Shown: piece after piece, positions 51,991 through 61,241 of the stretch
Position numbering within the stretch: position 1 is the first letter of the stretch
Layout of the letters: each line of letters starts with the position of its first letter
Assembly: GCA_964035575.1 (NCBI GenBank)
Contig: OZ037872.1
Coordinates: forward strand, 1 to 64,000
Reading direction: 5' to 3'
From: Rhynchopus sp. YZ270_cl-10
Taxonomy: Eukaryota; Euglenozoa; Diplonemea; Diplonemida; Diplonemidae
DNA length: 64,000 nucleotides
Translations under genes and position numbers: made by a program
The notes under the pieces: generated by a model
Databases searched by the model: none
What the model was told of the DNA's origin: nothing
Seen by the model: the letters and a program-made list of their open reading frames with translations, nothing else

Positions 51991-52236
51991 AAGGTTGTGC
52001 ACCACACAGACCAGGAATTGGAGGCAAAAGACAAATAAACCGCGGCCTTTTTTTCTCTTTTAACGACGACGTCTCCGTGGTGGCACTCATTTTTGTTGTG
52101 CGCTATCATCACATTCGGCCCTCCTGCTTTCCCCAAAAAAGTTAGCGTTGAAGAAAGACTCCGCAAAACGACACTAAATCCTAAGCGGAAGACGGAAAGC
52201 AGTGTGCCAATATGTAAGCAGCATCACAAAACAATT

Positions 52237-52275
52237 TGACTTGAAATGCAAAGCCCTCTCGTGACGTGTGCATGA
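52237..52275 (+). other. Recurrent hairpin, copy 8
   Basis: TTGACTTGAAATGCAAAGCC then CTCTCGTGACGTGTGCAT: the outer stem is ATGCA/TGCAT around AAGCCCTCTCGTGACGTG. It is the partner in layout of the copy at 43510. Confidence 0.45.
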
Positions 52276-52406
52276 CCGGTAAAAACGCACCCACGCGTGA
52301 AAATCAGGCTATCTGATTTTCATTAAATCAATAGTTATGAAAGATAAAACCCCAAAGGGGAACAACATCTTGTAGCAAACAAAGAACAAAAAAACGTTAG
52401 ATTCAT

Positions 52407-52435
52407 ATACTTTCAATTCACAGAATTGAAAGTAT
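52407..52435. repeat. Perfect 13-bp hairpin
   Basis: ATACTTTCAATTC and its complement flank an ACA loop; with one G-T pair the stem extends to 16 bp. TATTCATATACTCAATTC, a close match to the left arm, recurs near 53364, just outside the right TIR of the next element. Confidence 0.8.
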
Positions 52436-52514
52436 GTGAGAGGGTCAACACATGCACCCTTTCTTTTTTTTGGTGGTTTTAGCTTTATGTTTTTAACTCC
52501 TCAAGGGGGAGCTA

Positions 52515-53370
52515 AAACATATATAATAGGGTCCGTCCGGAAACCCTCCAGGTAAGATTCATCCTTTTGGGGGTTTTTTGAGGTTTTTCTGCTCAAAACA
52601 CCCAAACAACCCAATTTTTTGATACCCGCCATACACCTACCACCCCAGAGGGCATATTTTGATCATTATTTTGTTTATTTCCGCTCCCCCCCTTTTTACT
52701 TATATTTTTTTACGTATTTTTGGACATTTCATAAACGTGGCAATGACAGCAGTGAAGTTCACTTTTTTGTCGAGAAACACGGTAAGAATGGGTGCGACGC
52801 ACACTTGGTGTCGTTTCGAACCATCTCTCTGATGATTCTTGTTGTCAGGAGATCCTTACCGTAGGGGTCATTGTCGGTGCCCTGCGCGAGCTTCCCCACA
52901 CAGAGGCCTTTGTTATCTCATTCCCTCGTACTCATACGTATCAGTGCACCCTTCTTTCCATCAATCTCTTTTCTTCTGTGTACTGCTACCCGAGCAACAG
53001 TCGTGTCATTTCAGCGTGTACTCTGACATGGAGGGAACCTGTATTTACTATGGAGTCTCCACATCCAAGGTGACCCGCAAAGCAAAAGTCCCTGGCATTG
53101 ATCCAGTAGATTTGACAGAGGTCAATGAAACCTTGTCAAGGCGGCATGGCAGGATTAAGAGAAAGAGAGAAGAGATCCAGAAGAACGACAATAAAAGGCT
53201 GAAAATCTGACTAAAAAGCGAAAATATAGCCTCAGACCCCCCAAAAACCTATTTTCATATCAGAATATCACCTAGATGCACTTTTTGTGGGGGACATCAT
53301 CAAAAAAACCCAAAAATACCCAAAAGGATGAATCTTACCAGAGGGGTTTCCGGACGAGTCCATATTCATA
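52515..53370. mobile_element. TIR element carrying a spliced gene
   Basis: Left terminus 52515-52573 and right terminus 53307-53370 are inverted copies sharing TCCGGAAACCC and GGTAAGATTCATCCTTTTGG, with weaker pairing inwards to about 80 bp. The interior codes on the plus strand, against all neighbouring genes. No transposase is recognised. It is either a non-autonomous element that captured a gene fragment or a small element with its own gene. Confidence 0.65.
52743..53210 (+). CDS. Predicted 107-residue protein, two introns, inside TIR element
   Basis: Exons are 52743-52781, 52849-52937 and 53015-53210. Intron 1 (67 nt) runs GTAAGA...TTGTCAG and intron 2 (77 nt) GTATCA...ATTTCAG. Joining them keeps one frame from ATG to TGA and gives a start MTAVKFTFLSRNTEILTVGV, a middle with ELPHTEAFVISFPRTHTVYS, and a Lys/Arg-rich C terminus (RRHGRIKRKREEIQKNDNKR) like a nuclear-localisation or nucleic-acid-binding tail. 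The family is not recognised. Support comes from two consistent introns with good acceptors. The single-exon frame 52839-53210 reads through the second intron and is less likely. It is the only plus-strand gene among the host genes. Confidence 0.55.
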
Positions 53371-53753
53371 TACTCAATTCAAAAAAACGTGAAAAGATAA
53401 CCACGCTCTGTTCGAAGAAAAAAAGTGAAGTAGTAAGTTGCAAAGTGGCTAACGCACCTCAGACAGTTGAGAATAAGACTACGCTCAAGGCTTTGGTCAC
53501 GCCAACACGAATATCAGTAGAAGTACAACACAGTCAACACCAAAGGGTGCAGTGAAGCATGCGATGCGATGCAATGTGATGCTTGGACTGACGTTCGAAA
53601 CAAGCTAAGACAAGAAAAACATGGAATTGAAAAGAAGAAAAAAGAAGTTGAAAGACAATGCACAAAAAGATAATATGAACATGTGCACTCACTGGCACCG
53701 TGAAAAACAAAAAAAGTAGTGCAACGCGTGTAGGTTACCCTTCCATCGCCCTG
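53371..53753. other. Intergenic region, no gene
   Basis: 380 bp of A-rich sequence with a GATGCGATGCGATGCAATGTGATGC tract-like repeat near 53560. No ORF is supported. Confidence 0.5.
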
Positions 53754-54404
53754 CTAGAAACTGTTCCTTGGGTCCTTCAGAGCCTCCGTCTCTTCGGGTG
53801 TGTTTGTGCGTCCGAGGATTTTGTTCCTGTGGGGGAAGCGGCCGAACCTAGCAATGAGGTCGTAGTGCCTCTGAGCGTAGCCGTACGGGTCGAAGACACC
53901 ACGTTGCTTCTCGATGTGGATGAGGAGTGCCTGCGTCTCGAGGCACTCCAGGTGCAGCAGCGGCAGGAAGTGGAACATGATCTGTGGATCTTTCGCATAT
54001 TTCCAGTAGCCCCTCACCCATGACAGCTTCGCAAGGCGCGCACCGATCTCGTCGCCGCTGAAGGCCTCCTTCTTCCCACGGTACACATGGCGCGTGAACT
54101 GGTCAACAAGAATCGTCTTCGCAAGACACCCCTGAGGGTCCTCCTCCCAGTCCGCATATCCCCCTGCAAGCGCATGCTCGATGTCCTTCTCGAACAGTTC
54201 CGCCACCTCCCGGTCCGTCGCACGGCTCTGGTTCCAGTGCTTCGACGTTGTCGGGTATGGGAGACTCCACCTCCCGTCACGCCCCTGCGCAAGCCCTGCA
54301 AACCAGTACCCCAGCACGCGGTCCCATTCCTTGGCCATGGTGTGTGTGTCTCCGCAGTGAAAGTGAAAACAAGCCTGTTTTGTGTGGTGCAGTGCCAAAC
54401 CCAT
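53754..54404 (-). CDS. DUF924 family protein, paralogue 1
   Basis: 216 residues, family PF06041 (DUF924). Diagnostic features are the start of the domain with VLGYWFAG (about residue 31), LVDQFTRHVYRGKKEAFSGD (about 95-115), FHFLPLLHLECLETQ and the C-terminal RFGRFPHRNKILGRTNTPEE. The function of the family is unknown; an all-alpha TPR-like fold has been proposed. The ATG at 54404 adds about 22 residues before MAKEW; acceptor-like TCTCCTGCAG and GTTCTTCGCAG lie 35-52 nt upstream. It is tandemly duplicated with the gene at 55349-56005, from which its N terminus differs most. Confidence 0.9.
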   Translation of the reverse strand: MGLALHHTKQACFHFHCGDTHTMAKEWDRVLGYWFAGLAQGRDGRWSLPYPTTSKHWNQSRATDREVAELFEKDIEHALAGGYADWEEDPQGCLAKTILVDQFTRHVYRGKKEAFSGDEIGARLAKLSWVRGYWKYAKDPQIMFHFLPLLHLECLETQALLIHIEKQRGVFDPYGYAQRHYDLIARFGRFPHRNKILGRTNTPEETEALKDPRNSF

Positions 54405-55348
54405 TGTTTTCAGGAAAACCCCTCATAAAAGAAGACGAACCCTGCGAAGAACAGCGCCTGCAGGAGAGGACAGACAATCGCCACATAAGCACTGCAGTAA
54501 CAGAATATAGAGACCCGAAATAAAAATGAACGGCTGACCACTGGTGTAAGCAAATGATGCCAAAAACAGAGAGGGGAGGTGGGGCTCAGGGGGAGCGAGG
54601 TAGAGGTACTTAATGTCGAAAAAAATAGGTGCCTTTGCACCAGCGCAAACATTCAGAAAAAGCAGTGTAAAATAACTCAGACCCGTAGTTAGCATTTTGT
54701 CTCTATTGGTTACACCACCCCACGATCATCGCACCTTCACAAAAACAATGTATTTTTTTTAGAGGTTGGACAATTTTTTCAGTAAAAATTGGCTAACGTT
54801 AAGCTGTCTCCAAAATCAGGGTAGTATGTAACCGGTTTCAGATTTTGTATATTTGTTGTATCGACAATCACCTGCTAGGGCAGGGTCTGTATTCAATATT
54901 GCCCGAAGGCTGTATTATACGTTAAAATATATAGACGCAAGTCATCCTCAACTCTGGAAAGTAGCTTTTATGTGTTTATGCATTCAACTGCTGAGCTACA
55001 CAAAAATGTGCATCATCAAAGTTTGGGTGAAAGGGGCGTGCGAAAAATAGAAAATAAAGTAGTTCGTAAAAAATCAGTGTGTCACGTTTCAGTCCTAAAA
55101 CGCATACATTGATCAGAGGGGGCATCGTCAGTGCAAGACCCTCTGTTGCTGGTATCAAATATTTGCGGGTTTGCGGAACTAAAACCTTGACAACACCTCA
55201 ACAAAATAAAGTATTTTTTTTAGCATTTTGTCCTCCTAACATCACCTCCCATTTTATGTTGAAACCACCCCACCCACCTCTAGTTTACAACGAGACGTAG
55301 TCTGGCCCCATAAAAAAAGTATGTGACGGATTTTCTGCATCCGTGATT
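54405..55348. other. Intergenic region between DUF924 paralogues
   Basis: 944 bp without a supported gene. A TTTGCGGGTTTGCGGAAC motif near 55167 matches half-sites near 30910 and 37657. The minus-strand frame at 54423-54695 is the 5' flank of paralogue 1 and is not called. Confidence 0.5.
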
Positions 55349-56005
55349 TTAGAAGCTGTTACTTTTGTCCTTCAGAGCCTCCGTCTCTTCGGGTGTGTTT
55401 TCGCGTCCGAGGATTTTGTTCCTGTGGGGGAAGCGGCCGAACTTCTCAATGAGGTCGTAGTGCCTCTGTGCAAAGCCCTTAGGGTCGTAGGTGCCACGCT
55501 CCTTCTCGATGTGGATGAGGAGTGCCTGCGTCTCGAGGCATTCTACATGCATCAGCGGCATGAAGTGGAACATGATCTGCGGATCCTTCGCCTGCTTCCA
55601 GTAGCCCTTCTCCCACGACAGCTTCGCAAGGCGCGCACCGATCTCGTCGCCGCTGAAGGCCTCCTTCTTCCCACGGTACACATGGCGTGTGAACTGGTCA
55701 ACAAGAATCGTCTTCGCAAGACACCCCTGAGGGTCCTCTTCCCAGTCCGCAAATTCGCCTGCAAGCGCACGTTCGATGTCCTTCGTGAAGAGGTCCGTGA
55801 CCTCCTTGTCAGTTGCGTCGCTCTGCATCCAATGCTTCGACGTGGTCTCTTTCGGAAGGGTCCACTTCCCGTCGTTCTCTGCAAGCCCTGCAAACCAGTA
55901 CCCCAGCACCTTGTCCCATTCCTTGGCCATAGTCGTGTGTCTCCGAAGTGAATGTGAAAACAAGCCTTTGGTGTGGAGTGCAGTGCAAAAGCGTGCCAAA
56001 CCCAT
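55349..56005 (-). CDS. DUF924 family protein, paralogue 2
   Basis: 218 residues, with the same domain order as the gene at 53754-54404: VLGYWFAG, LVDQFTRHVYRGKKEAFSGD, FHFMPLMHVECLETQALLIH and KFGRFPHRNKILGRENTPEE. Much of the central DNA is identical to paralogue 1, while the N termini (MGLARFCTALHTKGLFSHSL here) and termini diverge. This suggests a tandem duplication with later gene conversion. The Arg/Ser/His-rich, acid-free N terminus (about 26 residues before MAKEW) could be a mitochondrial presequence. The acceptor TTTCTTCCTGCAG (AG at 56027-56028) is 22 nt upstream of the ATG. Confidence 0.9.
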   Translation of the reverse strand: MGLARFCTALHTKGLFSHSLRRHTTMAKEWDKVLGYWFAGLAENDGKWTLPKETTSKHWMQSDATDKEVTDLFTKDIERALAGEFADWEEDPQGCLAKTILVDQFTRHVYRGKKEAFSGDEIGARLAKLSWEKGYWKQAKDPQIMFHFMPLMHVECLETQALLIHIEKERGTYDPKGFAQRHYDLIEKFGRFPHRNKILGRENTPEETEALKDKSNSF

Positions 56006-57476
56006 GTTACGTTGTTTTTTTTTTGTCTGCAGGAAGAAACACTAGCGGTGCGCCAAAAAGGAAGTAGGGGGTGTATGTGTGGAGGTCCTCACCAGATAAA
56101 TCATAAGGATATTTACCTGTACCGACCCCTTGATTGAGCAGCTTGGAGGGTCCCAAAGAGAAGCCTTTGCCGCCACAAAGTCACAGCGCAGCCTGCACTG
56201 GAAGCACACATGCGAGTACCATATTTGAATACGTGGCTGACCGATTCTCCACGCCGGAAGTGTTCATGAAGCAACAGGACGGTGGATTGAGTTGCGTGGA
56301 GACCTGGACTAGACACGGACACCTGTCGAAACGCTGCAGTAGACACGTTTGGTCGTGGGATGGAACAACTTTCCACAACCTCGTCCATGTGTTGGACGGA
56401 TGCACGATGTTTCGCGGTGAGACATCCGGTCTGGGAAGAATGCAGAAGCTGTCCTACAACAGATGCGAGTCGGCCTTATGGTTCTGAACAACCAAGTGCA
56501 ACAGATCACCACCCTTCTCTAGACTGCAGACGAACAGTGCTCAAAAAGGAAAAGTGCCGATGACTAAAAATGGCAAAGATGTAGAGAGGGAAGGGGCGTT
56601 ATTGTAGAAATCGTGTGGTTTTTTATTTTTTCGTTTTTTTTGCAAGTGACATGAATCGCGAATCTAATTTCCTCATGAACATTTTGTTTTCCGCATTTTG
56701 GGGATGCAACACAATGTGTCACAAATTGCAAGAACACAAACAAAATTAAATCGCTGAGCTGTTACGCACACGAAATACGTTGTTCATTGGTTTTTTTAAT
56801 ATTTCAGTTTTAAAAACACTCTGTCGGATAGTGTAGCTGCCGTTCAGACAGTATTCACTCTCTCTTCTTTTCGAAGAATTCTTGGAATAGTGTAGTTGCC
56901 ACCAAGCTCCACTATTTTTCTTCATGCAAAACAATGTCACCCGAATTGAATAAAGGAGGCCAGACGTACAGTATGGACAGCACCGTCCAAAGGAACACAC
57001 AAAGCACCACTGCGGTGTTTTGCGAAGAGGGGAACAGGGAGAAAACTAAAAAAGCTAAAAATAGCTCAAAAAAGCTAATAACAGCTAAGTACAAGAGTAG
57101 CGAAGAGAAAACATAAGCCCGCAGAGCCGCGCCCGACTCCGGGGGACAAAGTAACTCTCTTGCAGGGGAAAAAGGGGGTCCTGGGGCTAAGAGTGTTGGT
57201 CATGTCTTTTTTTTCCTCCTGGAAAATACAATACAACAATTCGCGACACTCTAGCAGAAAAGAAAAAAAACTGAAAATTGGAAAAAAAAAAGGTGGTAAA
57301 CTTACAATGAAAGATGCAACAAATCTTTCAAAGGAAGGACAGGGGGACAGAAAAGGTAACCAAATTTGAAATTGACAAAAGAGGCACTATAAAAAGCCAG
57401 TGAGGAAAACGGGTTAACTATTTGGTGGAGTGCGCAATCCACTGCGTGGAAGCTTCGGAAAAAAGGAAAAAAAAGA
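56006..57476. other. Intergenic region, possible gene remnant
   Basis: The part 56110-56570 is more GC-balanced than its surroundings and open in several frames, but no frame has a recognisable domain or consistent codon use. The rest is AT-rich. A hairpin GAAAGAT/ATCTTTC at 57308-57332 is unrelated to the main family. Confidence 0.4.
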
Positions 57477-59471
57477 CTAGCAACTGAAGTACGTCGGGAC
57501 GTTGTCGTTCGCAGGGCCGCCTTCTTCAGGGCGCTCCCAGGTCACGTCAAGCTCTTTGAGTTCAGCATCGACACGCTGCTTCCAGTCGTCGATCGGGTCG
57601 TAGTCGTTGTTCACGACGCCTGTGAGGATGTTCGCCTCGTTAAGCATCATGTGCAGCTGCTCGATGCGGCCGTCGAAGCCAGGCCGCTTGTGCAGCTTCT
57701 CCTGCTCAATGAGGAGCTTCACGTAGTCGCCAAACTGCAGGTTCGTGGGACGCAGCGCAATCTCGTCCAGCTTCGCGTGCGCCTCGTGAATGGAGGTCAT
57801 GAGCCTGTGCACAGTCTCGTAGACGTCCTGCATCTCCTTCAGCACCTTCTCCTTCAGCACTTCAGACCGTGTGAGGCCCTCCTTCGCGCTGCTCAGCTGC
57901 ATCTTCTTCGTGTCGTATTCACGCGACACAACCTCAACACCCCACTCAAAGTAGTAGTCCAGGTTCGCGTGGTCAGAGTGGTGGCAGTTGCCTGGGCACA
58001 CGGTGCACCTGCCGCCGTTGTTGTCGTCAAAGACGTAGCAGTACTCCTTGTCCTCACGGTCGCAGTCGTGGTGGCAGTCGTACACACACTTCAGGCACTG
58101 TGTGTTCCACGTGCCGGGCTTCTTGTTCTTGCGCTCCACCTTCGGGATCGTCTCCTTGTACTGGTAGTTCGCGTTCTCGTCGATCTTGGAACGGTCGAGC
58201 TTGATGTCCTTCAGTACCTGCTTCAGGTTGTCCATCTTCGACAGACCGATAGTCACCTGAGGTGTGATCGACACAACGTAGTTCTGCAGCTTCTGCTGCG
58301 TCTCGATGACGTCCTTTGTGCGTGTCAGGTTGAACGGCTCCATCTCCGCCACCAACTCAAAGAAGCGGTCGAGCGACTGCCCCCCCATGAGCCAGAAGTG
58401 CTTTGAGTGTTCGTTCCTGTCCTCGCCCTTTGCGAAGAGCGCAGAGTTGTTGAAGTGGAAGCAGCGCTCCTCCTCGTATGGGAAGCCCGACTCTTGGATT
58501 GCGTTGAGGACCTGCGCCTTCTTGCCGTCTGCGAACGTGACAAGGAGGAAGATGTTTGCTGCCGCATCGCTGCCGAACATGGTGAGCACCTTGCTGATGA
58601 TGTACTGCTGCGTCACCGTCAGTCTCGGCAACGACGCTGCCGCCACAAAGCAGATCCCATGAATTTCGTCCTCACTCTGCAGCGTCCTGTAGATATCCTT
58701 TGTAATCTGCTCATCACGCTCCACACCGCTTGTGTCCCCGAACCCTGGTGTATCGATCAAACGCAACACAAACGAATACTTCTCACACACAACCATATAC
58801 GTCTTCACCTCCTGCGTCTGCGAGAAGGCCTGGTTCTGCGGGGGCTCCTTCACGAGTCTGTAGCGCACTGTGTCGTTGTACCCTACACCTGCCGCCCAGT
58901 TTGCCATAGCGTTCACGAGGGTGCTCTTCCCTGACCCGGTTTCGCCTACTACGAGAATGGTCTTGACCTCGGTGGGTGCGGCCTCCTCCTCAAAGTCGTA
59001 GTCCATCTCCTCAAAGGTGAAGCCCACCTCCTCCTCCTTTGCTTTGCGTTCCGCGTCCGCCTGCTCTTTGCGAAGGTCTTCGAGAATCTGTTTGCGCAGT
59101 GCGGCTGCTTCCTCCTCACGGCGTACCCTCTCCTCCTCACGCCGCTGCCGCTCTGCCTCCACCCACTCCTCCGCCAGTCTCTCCTGCAGGCTGTGCTGCA
59201 CGGCGTCCAACTCTACCACGTCGCCAGCCTCTTCCTCGATGACGGCACGTTCTTCGCCTTCCTCGGTCTCATGCTCCGCACGCTGCACACGAAACAGCTC
59301 CTCCTGCGCAGCAGCCGCCTCCTCGCGTATCCGCTGCTCCTCAGCTTCTGCAGCCTCGGACGCAGACACGCCTCCGTTGACAGGCTCGTGTGTGTCGTGG
59401 CTTGCGTCAGGTGCATTAGGGGTTGCCTTGTGGGAGTACGTTTCATCCGCCTTAGAGCAGGACTGTCCCAT
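57477..59471 (-). CDS. P-loop GTPase-like protein with Cys/His cluster, myristoylated N terminus
   Basis: 664 residues, single exon. The N terminus MGQSCSK fits N-myristoylation (Gly2, Ser6) and palmitoylation (Cys5), so membrane attachment is likely. Residues 35-165 form an acidic/basic Glu-Arg coiled coil. The GTPase domain follows, with P-loop GETGSGKS (176-183), switch-II DTPGFGD (240-246) and a weak G4-like TFAD (312-315); it is closest in feel to AIG1/septin-like GTPases. A Cys/His cluster at 459-498 (CLKC...CHHDC...CTVCPGNCHH) probably binds zinc. The C-terminal 160 residues are helical. Together it looks like a membrane-associated GTPase; the function is unknown. An acceptor-like CTTCTATTCAG (AG 59520-59521) lies 48 nt before the ATG. 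Confidence 0.85.
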   Translation of the reverse strand: MGQSCSKADETYSHKATPNAPDASHDTHEPVNGGVSASEAAEAEEQRIREEAAAAQEELFRVQRAEHETEEGEERAVIEEEAGDVVELDAVQHSLQERLAEEWVEAERQRREEERVRREEEAAALRKQILEDLRKEQADAERKAKEEEVGFTFEEMDYDFEEEAAPTEVKTILVVGETGSGKSTLVNAMANWAAGVGYNDTVRYRLVKEPPQNQAFSQTQEVKTYMVVCEKYSFVLRLIDTPGFGDTSGVERDEQITKDIYRTLQSEDEIHGICFVAAASLPRLTVTQQYIISKVLTMFGSDAAANIFLLVTFADGKKAQVLNAIQESGFPYEEERCFHFNNSALFAKGEDRNEHSKHFWLMGGQSLDRFFELVAEMEPFNLTRTKDVIETQQKLQNYVVSITPQVTIGLSKMDNLKQVLKDIKLDRSKIDENANYQYKETIPKVERKNKKPGTWNTQCLKCVYDCHHDCDREDKEYCYVFDDNNGGRCTVCPGNCHHSDHANLDYYFEWGVEVVSREYDTKKMQLSSAKEGLTRSEVLKEKVLKEMQDVYETVHRLMTSIHEAHAKLDEIALRPTNLQFGDYVKLLIEQEKLHKRPGFDGRIEQLHMMLNEANILTGVVNNDYDPIDDWKQRVDAELKELDVTWERPEEGGPANDNVPTYFSC

Positions 59472-59519
59472 GGTTAAGGGGAACGGAAGGGGTGGGTTGT
59501 GCGGGTTTTTGATAGAAAT

Positions 59520-59560
59520 CTGAATAGAAGGCGATGAGGGGAAGAGCGGGGAGAGAACTT
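59520..59560 (-). promoter_or_regulatory. Pyrimidine tract and AG acceptor before the GTPase gene
   Basis: On the minus strand, CCCCGCTCTTCCCCTCATCG then CCTTCTATTCAG ends at 59520, 48 nt before the ATG. It has the same arrangement as upstream of COQ2 and BROMI. Confidence 0.5.
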
Positions 59561-60328
59561 CCGTTGAGAAGTGGGGCCACGAAAAGCAGCGATTGCTCAG
59601 TTACCCTGGCCTGGTCTAGCGGGGAATAGGTGGGGCTCTTTCGAGGGTAAATATGGGGAAAGGGAACGGGAGGTTCTGGACATTTATTTTTCGCTAAACA
59701 TACGCGATACGCGACGTTCCATGCGAGGTTCGCGGATGTAAAGAAAGCAAAAAAATACGGTGCAGACTTGGCACAAACGGCAAAAACGACTCCCCCCCGA
59801 AGAAACTCTTATTATCTCTCAGATAACATGACGACGTACAAGAAGAAAAGGAGTGACCCGCGTACGATGCCAGTAGTGTGAACGGCGACGAGGCGGGTAC
59901 ACAACCACTTCACCGCCCGGCGTCCCACCTTCCGTTGAAGAGTTGAGCTTACATTCTTTACACACATTTTTTTTCTTTTTTTGTTCCTCAGTTGCGACTA
60001 ACTTTTATTTTCGTTCATTTTGGGGGTATTATGCCCCCCACACAACACCATCCGCAATCACTACGGACCGCACTACAACACAAATACGAATAACGTCGAA
60101 AAAAAAAAAAAGGAAAAATTTATAAGATGAGCGTCCAGCCTCTCATGCTTAGTCACCTTACACACATAACTAAAATACATGAAATAAGGTTCCTTCAAGA
60201 TGAAACCATGATATAGGAAAGGGCAGGCAAAAAAAGCCTCGAAAGACAACAACCGAAAGGATACAAAACAAAAATTAGTTTCATAAAAGAGAGAAAAGGT
60301 TTTGGGTCAGATGAGTCAACTGCCTCTG
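59561..60328. other. Intergenic region, no gene
   Basis: About 770 bp beyond the first gene of the cluster. It holds one hairpin-family copy (60119) next to an A run. If transcription of the cluster starts nearby, its promoter would lie here or further right, but no core element is recognisable. Confidence 0.4.
60119..60160 (+). other. Recurrent hairpin, copy 9
   Basis: TTTATAAGATGAGCGTCC, stem AGC/GCT with loop CTCTCAT, then TAGTCACCTT. This keeps the flanking blocks of the copies at 37324 and 37751. Confidence 0.45.
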
Positions 60329-60656
60329 CACCATGGACTGGTAAGGACATTACGCCTCATTTCCTCATGATGTCGTAATTACGAGGACACCCCTCGTAAT
60401 GACGTCCTGAGGAAAACCCTCCCGCCATGACGTCTCAGGGTCCCTCGGCTTTGACGGGAGGGCGGGAATAGCTATGTACCACCCTCCCGCCAGAGCCCGA
60501 GCGACCCCTTGAGGGAGGGTCAGGGTCTCCGAGGAGCCGAAGGTCGTCATGACGAGGGGGGTGCCCGCGTCGTGACGACGCCATTGCGCGCGAAATTCCC
60601 CCATGTTTTTCCCCTCGTCGCTCGTCACATAATGTCCTTACGAGTCCATGGTGTGG
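60329..60656. mobile_element. MITE-like element, about 0.33 kb
   Basis: The termini ACCATGGACTGGTAAGGACA and (inverted) ACCATGGACTCGTAAGGACA match at 19 of 20 bases. The interior is GC-rich and full of GACGTC/CGTCATGACG-type short palindromes and CCCTCCCGCC blocks. No ORF of note is present. No convincing target duplication was found. Confidence 0.65.
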
Positions 60657-60806
60657 AAGAATCACCGTACACACAACCTTAGAATAGACTTCTAAATGGA
60701 AGGGGGGGGAAATGAGTGGTATAACAAAAAACAATGATGTGAAAGAAAAGAGAAGACAAAACTCTATTCTTATTCAAATAAACGAACGGAGGGGAAAACA
60801 GTAATT

Positions 60807-61235
60807 CATGGATGTCCAAAGTACTTGAAGTATATCAAGTACTTGATCCCCCAAAAAATCCAATACTTGATACTTCAAGTACTTGACACCCTATTTTTTT
60901 TTCTAGTACTTTTTTACTTGTTCTCCCTCTGTCAAGTACTTTTTTCACAAAAAAAACGTCAAGTACTTGATCAAGTACAAAAAAAAGTGGGTACTTGATC
61001 AAGTACTTGACGTTTTTTTGCGAAAACAAGTACTTGACAGACTCTGCCAGAGGGTAAAAAAGTAAAAAAGTACGAGAAAAAAAAAATAGGGTATCAAGTA
61101 CTTGATTTCTGTCAAGTACTTGATCAATCTTCAAGTACTTGACTGTCATTTTGAGAGGAAAAAAAAGGGGGGTCAAGTACTTCAAGTACCATAAAAAATC
61201 CGAAAAAAGTACTTCAAGTACTTTGGACATCCATG
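60807..61235. mobile_element. 429-bp palindromic element with 6-bp target duplication
   Basis: The element starts CATGGATGTCCAAAGTACTT and ends with the reverse complement. The pairing continues, with small loops, to a centre near 60990, so the whole element is one hairpin of roughly 210-bp arms. GTAATT flanks it directly on both sides (60801-60806 and 61236-61241). The palindrome TCAAGTACTTGA recurs many times inside. No ORF is present; a non-autonomous foldback or MITE element is the best reading. Confidence 0.8.
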
Positions 61236-61241
61236 GTAATT

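Noticed and set aside
52839-53210. Single-exon 123-codon ORF in the TIR element
   Set aside because: It reads through an intron with GTATCA donor and TTTCAG acceptor; the spliced three-exon model keeps frame and starts with a proper ATG.
56134-56487. 117-codon plus-strand ORF and overlapping minus-strand frames
   Set aside because: Open in several frames without domain, acceptor tract or consistent codon use; left as a possible remnant only.
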